This document shows, in pieces, positions 26,481 to 27,082 of a stretch of 27,082 nt of DNA. The notes under the pieces are model-generated. The model made no database searches. It saw only the letters and a list, made by a program, of their open reading frames with translations, and had not been told where the DNA came from. Position 1 is the first letter of the stretch. Each line of letters starts with the position of its first letter. Source of the DNA: Pseudolysinimonas_A sp965653335. Lineage in GTDB: Bacteria; Actinomycetota; Actinomycetes; Actinomycetales; Microbacteriaceae. The stretch is from positions 1-27,082 of the forward strand of contig CBFGZU010000020.1 in the NCBI GenBank assembly GCA_965653335.1. The letters are read 5' to 3'. The translations under genes were made by a program, and so were the position numbers.

Positions 26481-27082
26481 TTATTCGAGGTAGTCGCGCA
26501 GCGACTGCGACCGGGACGGATGACGCAGCTTCGCCATCGTCTTCGACTCGATCTGCCGGATGCGCTCGCGCGTCACCCCGAAGGTGTCGCCGATCTGGTC
26601 GAGCGTCTTCGGCATCCCGTCGCCGAGGCCGAAGCGCATGCGGATCACGCCCGCCTCGCGCTCGGAGAGCGAGTCCAGCAGGCTCTCGAGCTGCTTCTGC
26701 AGCATCGTGAAGCCCACCGCATCCGCCGGCACGACCGCTTCGGTGTCTTCGATCAGGTCGCCGAACTCCGAGTCGCCGTCCTCACCGAGCGGGGTGTGCA
26801 GCGAGATCGGCTCGCGACCGTACTTCTGCACCTCGATGACCTTCTCGGGGGTCATGTCGAGTTCGCGGCTCAGCTCTTCGGGCGTGGGCTCGCGGCCCAG
26901 ATCCTGCAGCATCTGGCGCTGCACGCGCGCAAGCTTGTTGATGACCTCAACCATGTGCACGGGGATGCGGATGGTGCGCGCTTGGTCGGCCATCGCGCGC
27001 GTGATCGCCTGGCGGATCCACCACGTCGCGTAGGTCGAGAACTTGAAGCCCTTGGTGTAGTCGAACTTCTCGACGGCGCGGA
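26481..27082 (-). CDS. rpoD: principal RNA polymerase sigma factor, C-terminal part (5' end outside window)
   Basis: The visible 200 residues are the C-terminal part of a primary sigma-70 factor (SigA/RpoD). From the window edge: region 2.3-2.4 (FSTYATWWIRQAITRAMADQ), region 3 (TIRIPVHMVEVINKLARVQRQMLQDLGREPTPEELS), and region 4, where 4.2 holds the -35-recognising helix-turn-helix (KTLDQIGDTFGVTRERIRQIE). The end SQSLRDYLE is the normal primary-sigma C-terminus. An internal ATG at 26993 is not the start, since region 2 continues to base 27082. It is followed after 6 bp by the CofE-like gene. In actinobacteria the DUF4193/dut block and parC/parE genes lie close to sigA, in agreement with this window. 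Confidence 0.97.
   Translation of the reverse strand, partial: RAVEKFDYTKGFKFSTYATWWIRQAITRAMADQARTIRIPVHMVEVINKLARVQRQMLQDLGREPTPEELSRELDMTPEKVIEVQKYGREPISLHTPLGEDGDSEFGDLIEDTEAVVPADAVGFTMLQKQLESLLDSLSEREAGVIRMRFGLGDGMPKTLDQIGDTFGVTRERIRQIESKTMAKLRHPSRSQSLRDYLE

Overview
This 27.1 kb window is high-GC, densely packed actinobacterial chromosome, most likely from the Microbacteriaceae. The evidence is the conserved actinobacterial block dut / DUF3710 / DUF3159 / DUF3093 / DUF4193 / sepH near the principal sigma factor gene, the 5-aminolevulinate-independent set of housekeeping genes around it (RNase D, thiolase/FadB pair, dxs, aconitase), frequent GTG starts, many 4-nt stop/start overlaps, and candidate leaderless starts. 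No rRNA, tRNA, CRISPR array, integrase or intact insertion sequence was recognised.

Layout. 1-4120 (+): the 3' end of an RNase D-like gene, then a beta-oxidation pair (thiolase and a two-domain enoyl-CoA hydratase/3-hydroxyacyl-CoA dehydrogenase) joined by a GTGA overlap and facing a DHA2-type MFS exporter across a terminator hairpin. 5796-10597 (-): aconitase followed by dxs, with a near-perfect 20-bp dyad in front of aconitase. 10679-12503 (-): dut, DUF3710 and a DUF3159 membrane protein, tightly coupled. 12536-14567: DUF3093 (+), the DUF4193 zinc-ribbon protein (-) and the septation protein SepH (+). 14769-18395: a phosphodiesterase/pyrophosphatase-family enzyme (-) and the topoisomerase IV A subunit (+), whose starts lie only 12 bp apart. 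18412-23423 (-): topoisomerase IV B subunit, an unrecognised multi-pass membrane protein, the branched-chain amino acid exporter azlC/azlD, and a 42-codon remnant of a PIN-domain toxin. 23651-25690 (+): a DUF7455 zinc protein with a strong terminator, then two overlapping alanine-racemase-like genes. 25758-27082 (-): a coenzyme F420 ligase-family protein directly behind the principal sigma factor gene, whose 5' part lies outside the window.

The most interesting item is the racemase pair. The second gene (24626-25690) has the full PLP barrel with the PLP lysine (K33), but the catalytic tyrosine position is serine (S261) and part of the C-terminal domain is missing. The first gene (23967-24629) has lost most of the barrel and its lysine position is arginine (R27), but it keeps an orthodox C-terminal domain with the catalytic tyrosine (Y133) and the Met-Asp pair. 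In canonical alanine racemase the Lys and Tyr bases of one active site come from different subunits of a homodimer, so these two proteins look like complementary halves of an obligate heterodimer with one working active site.
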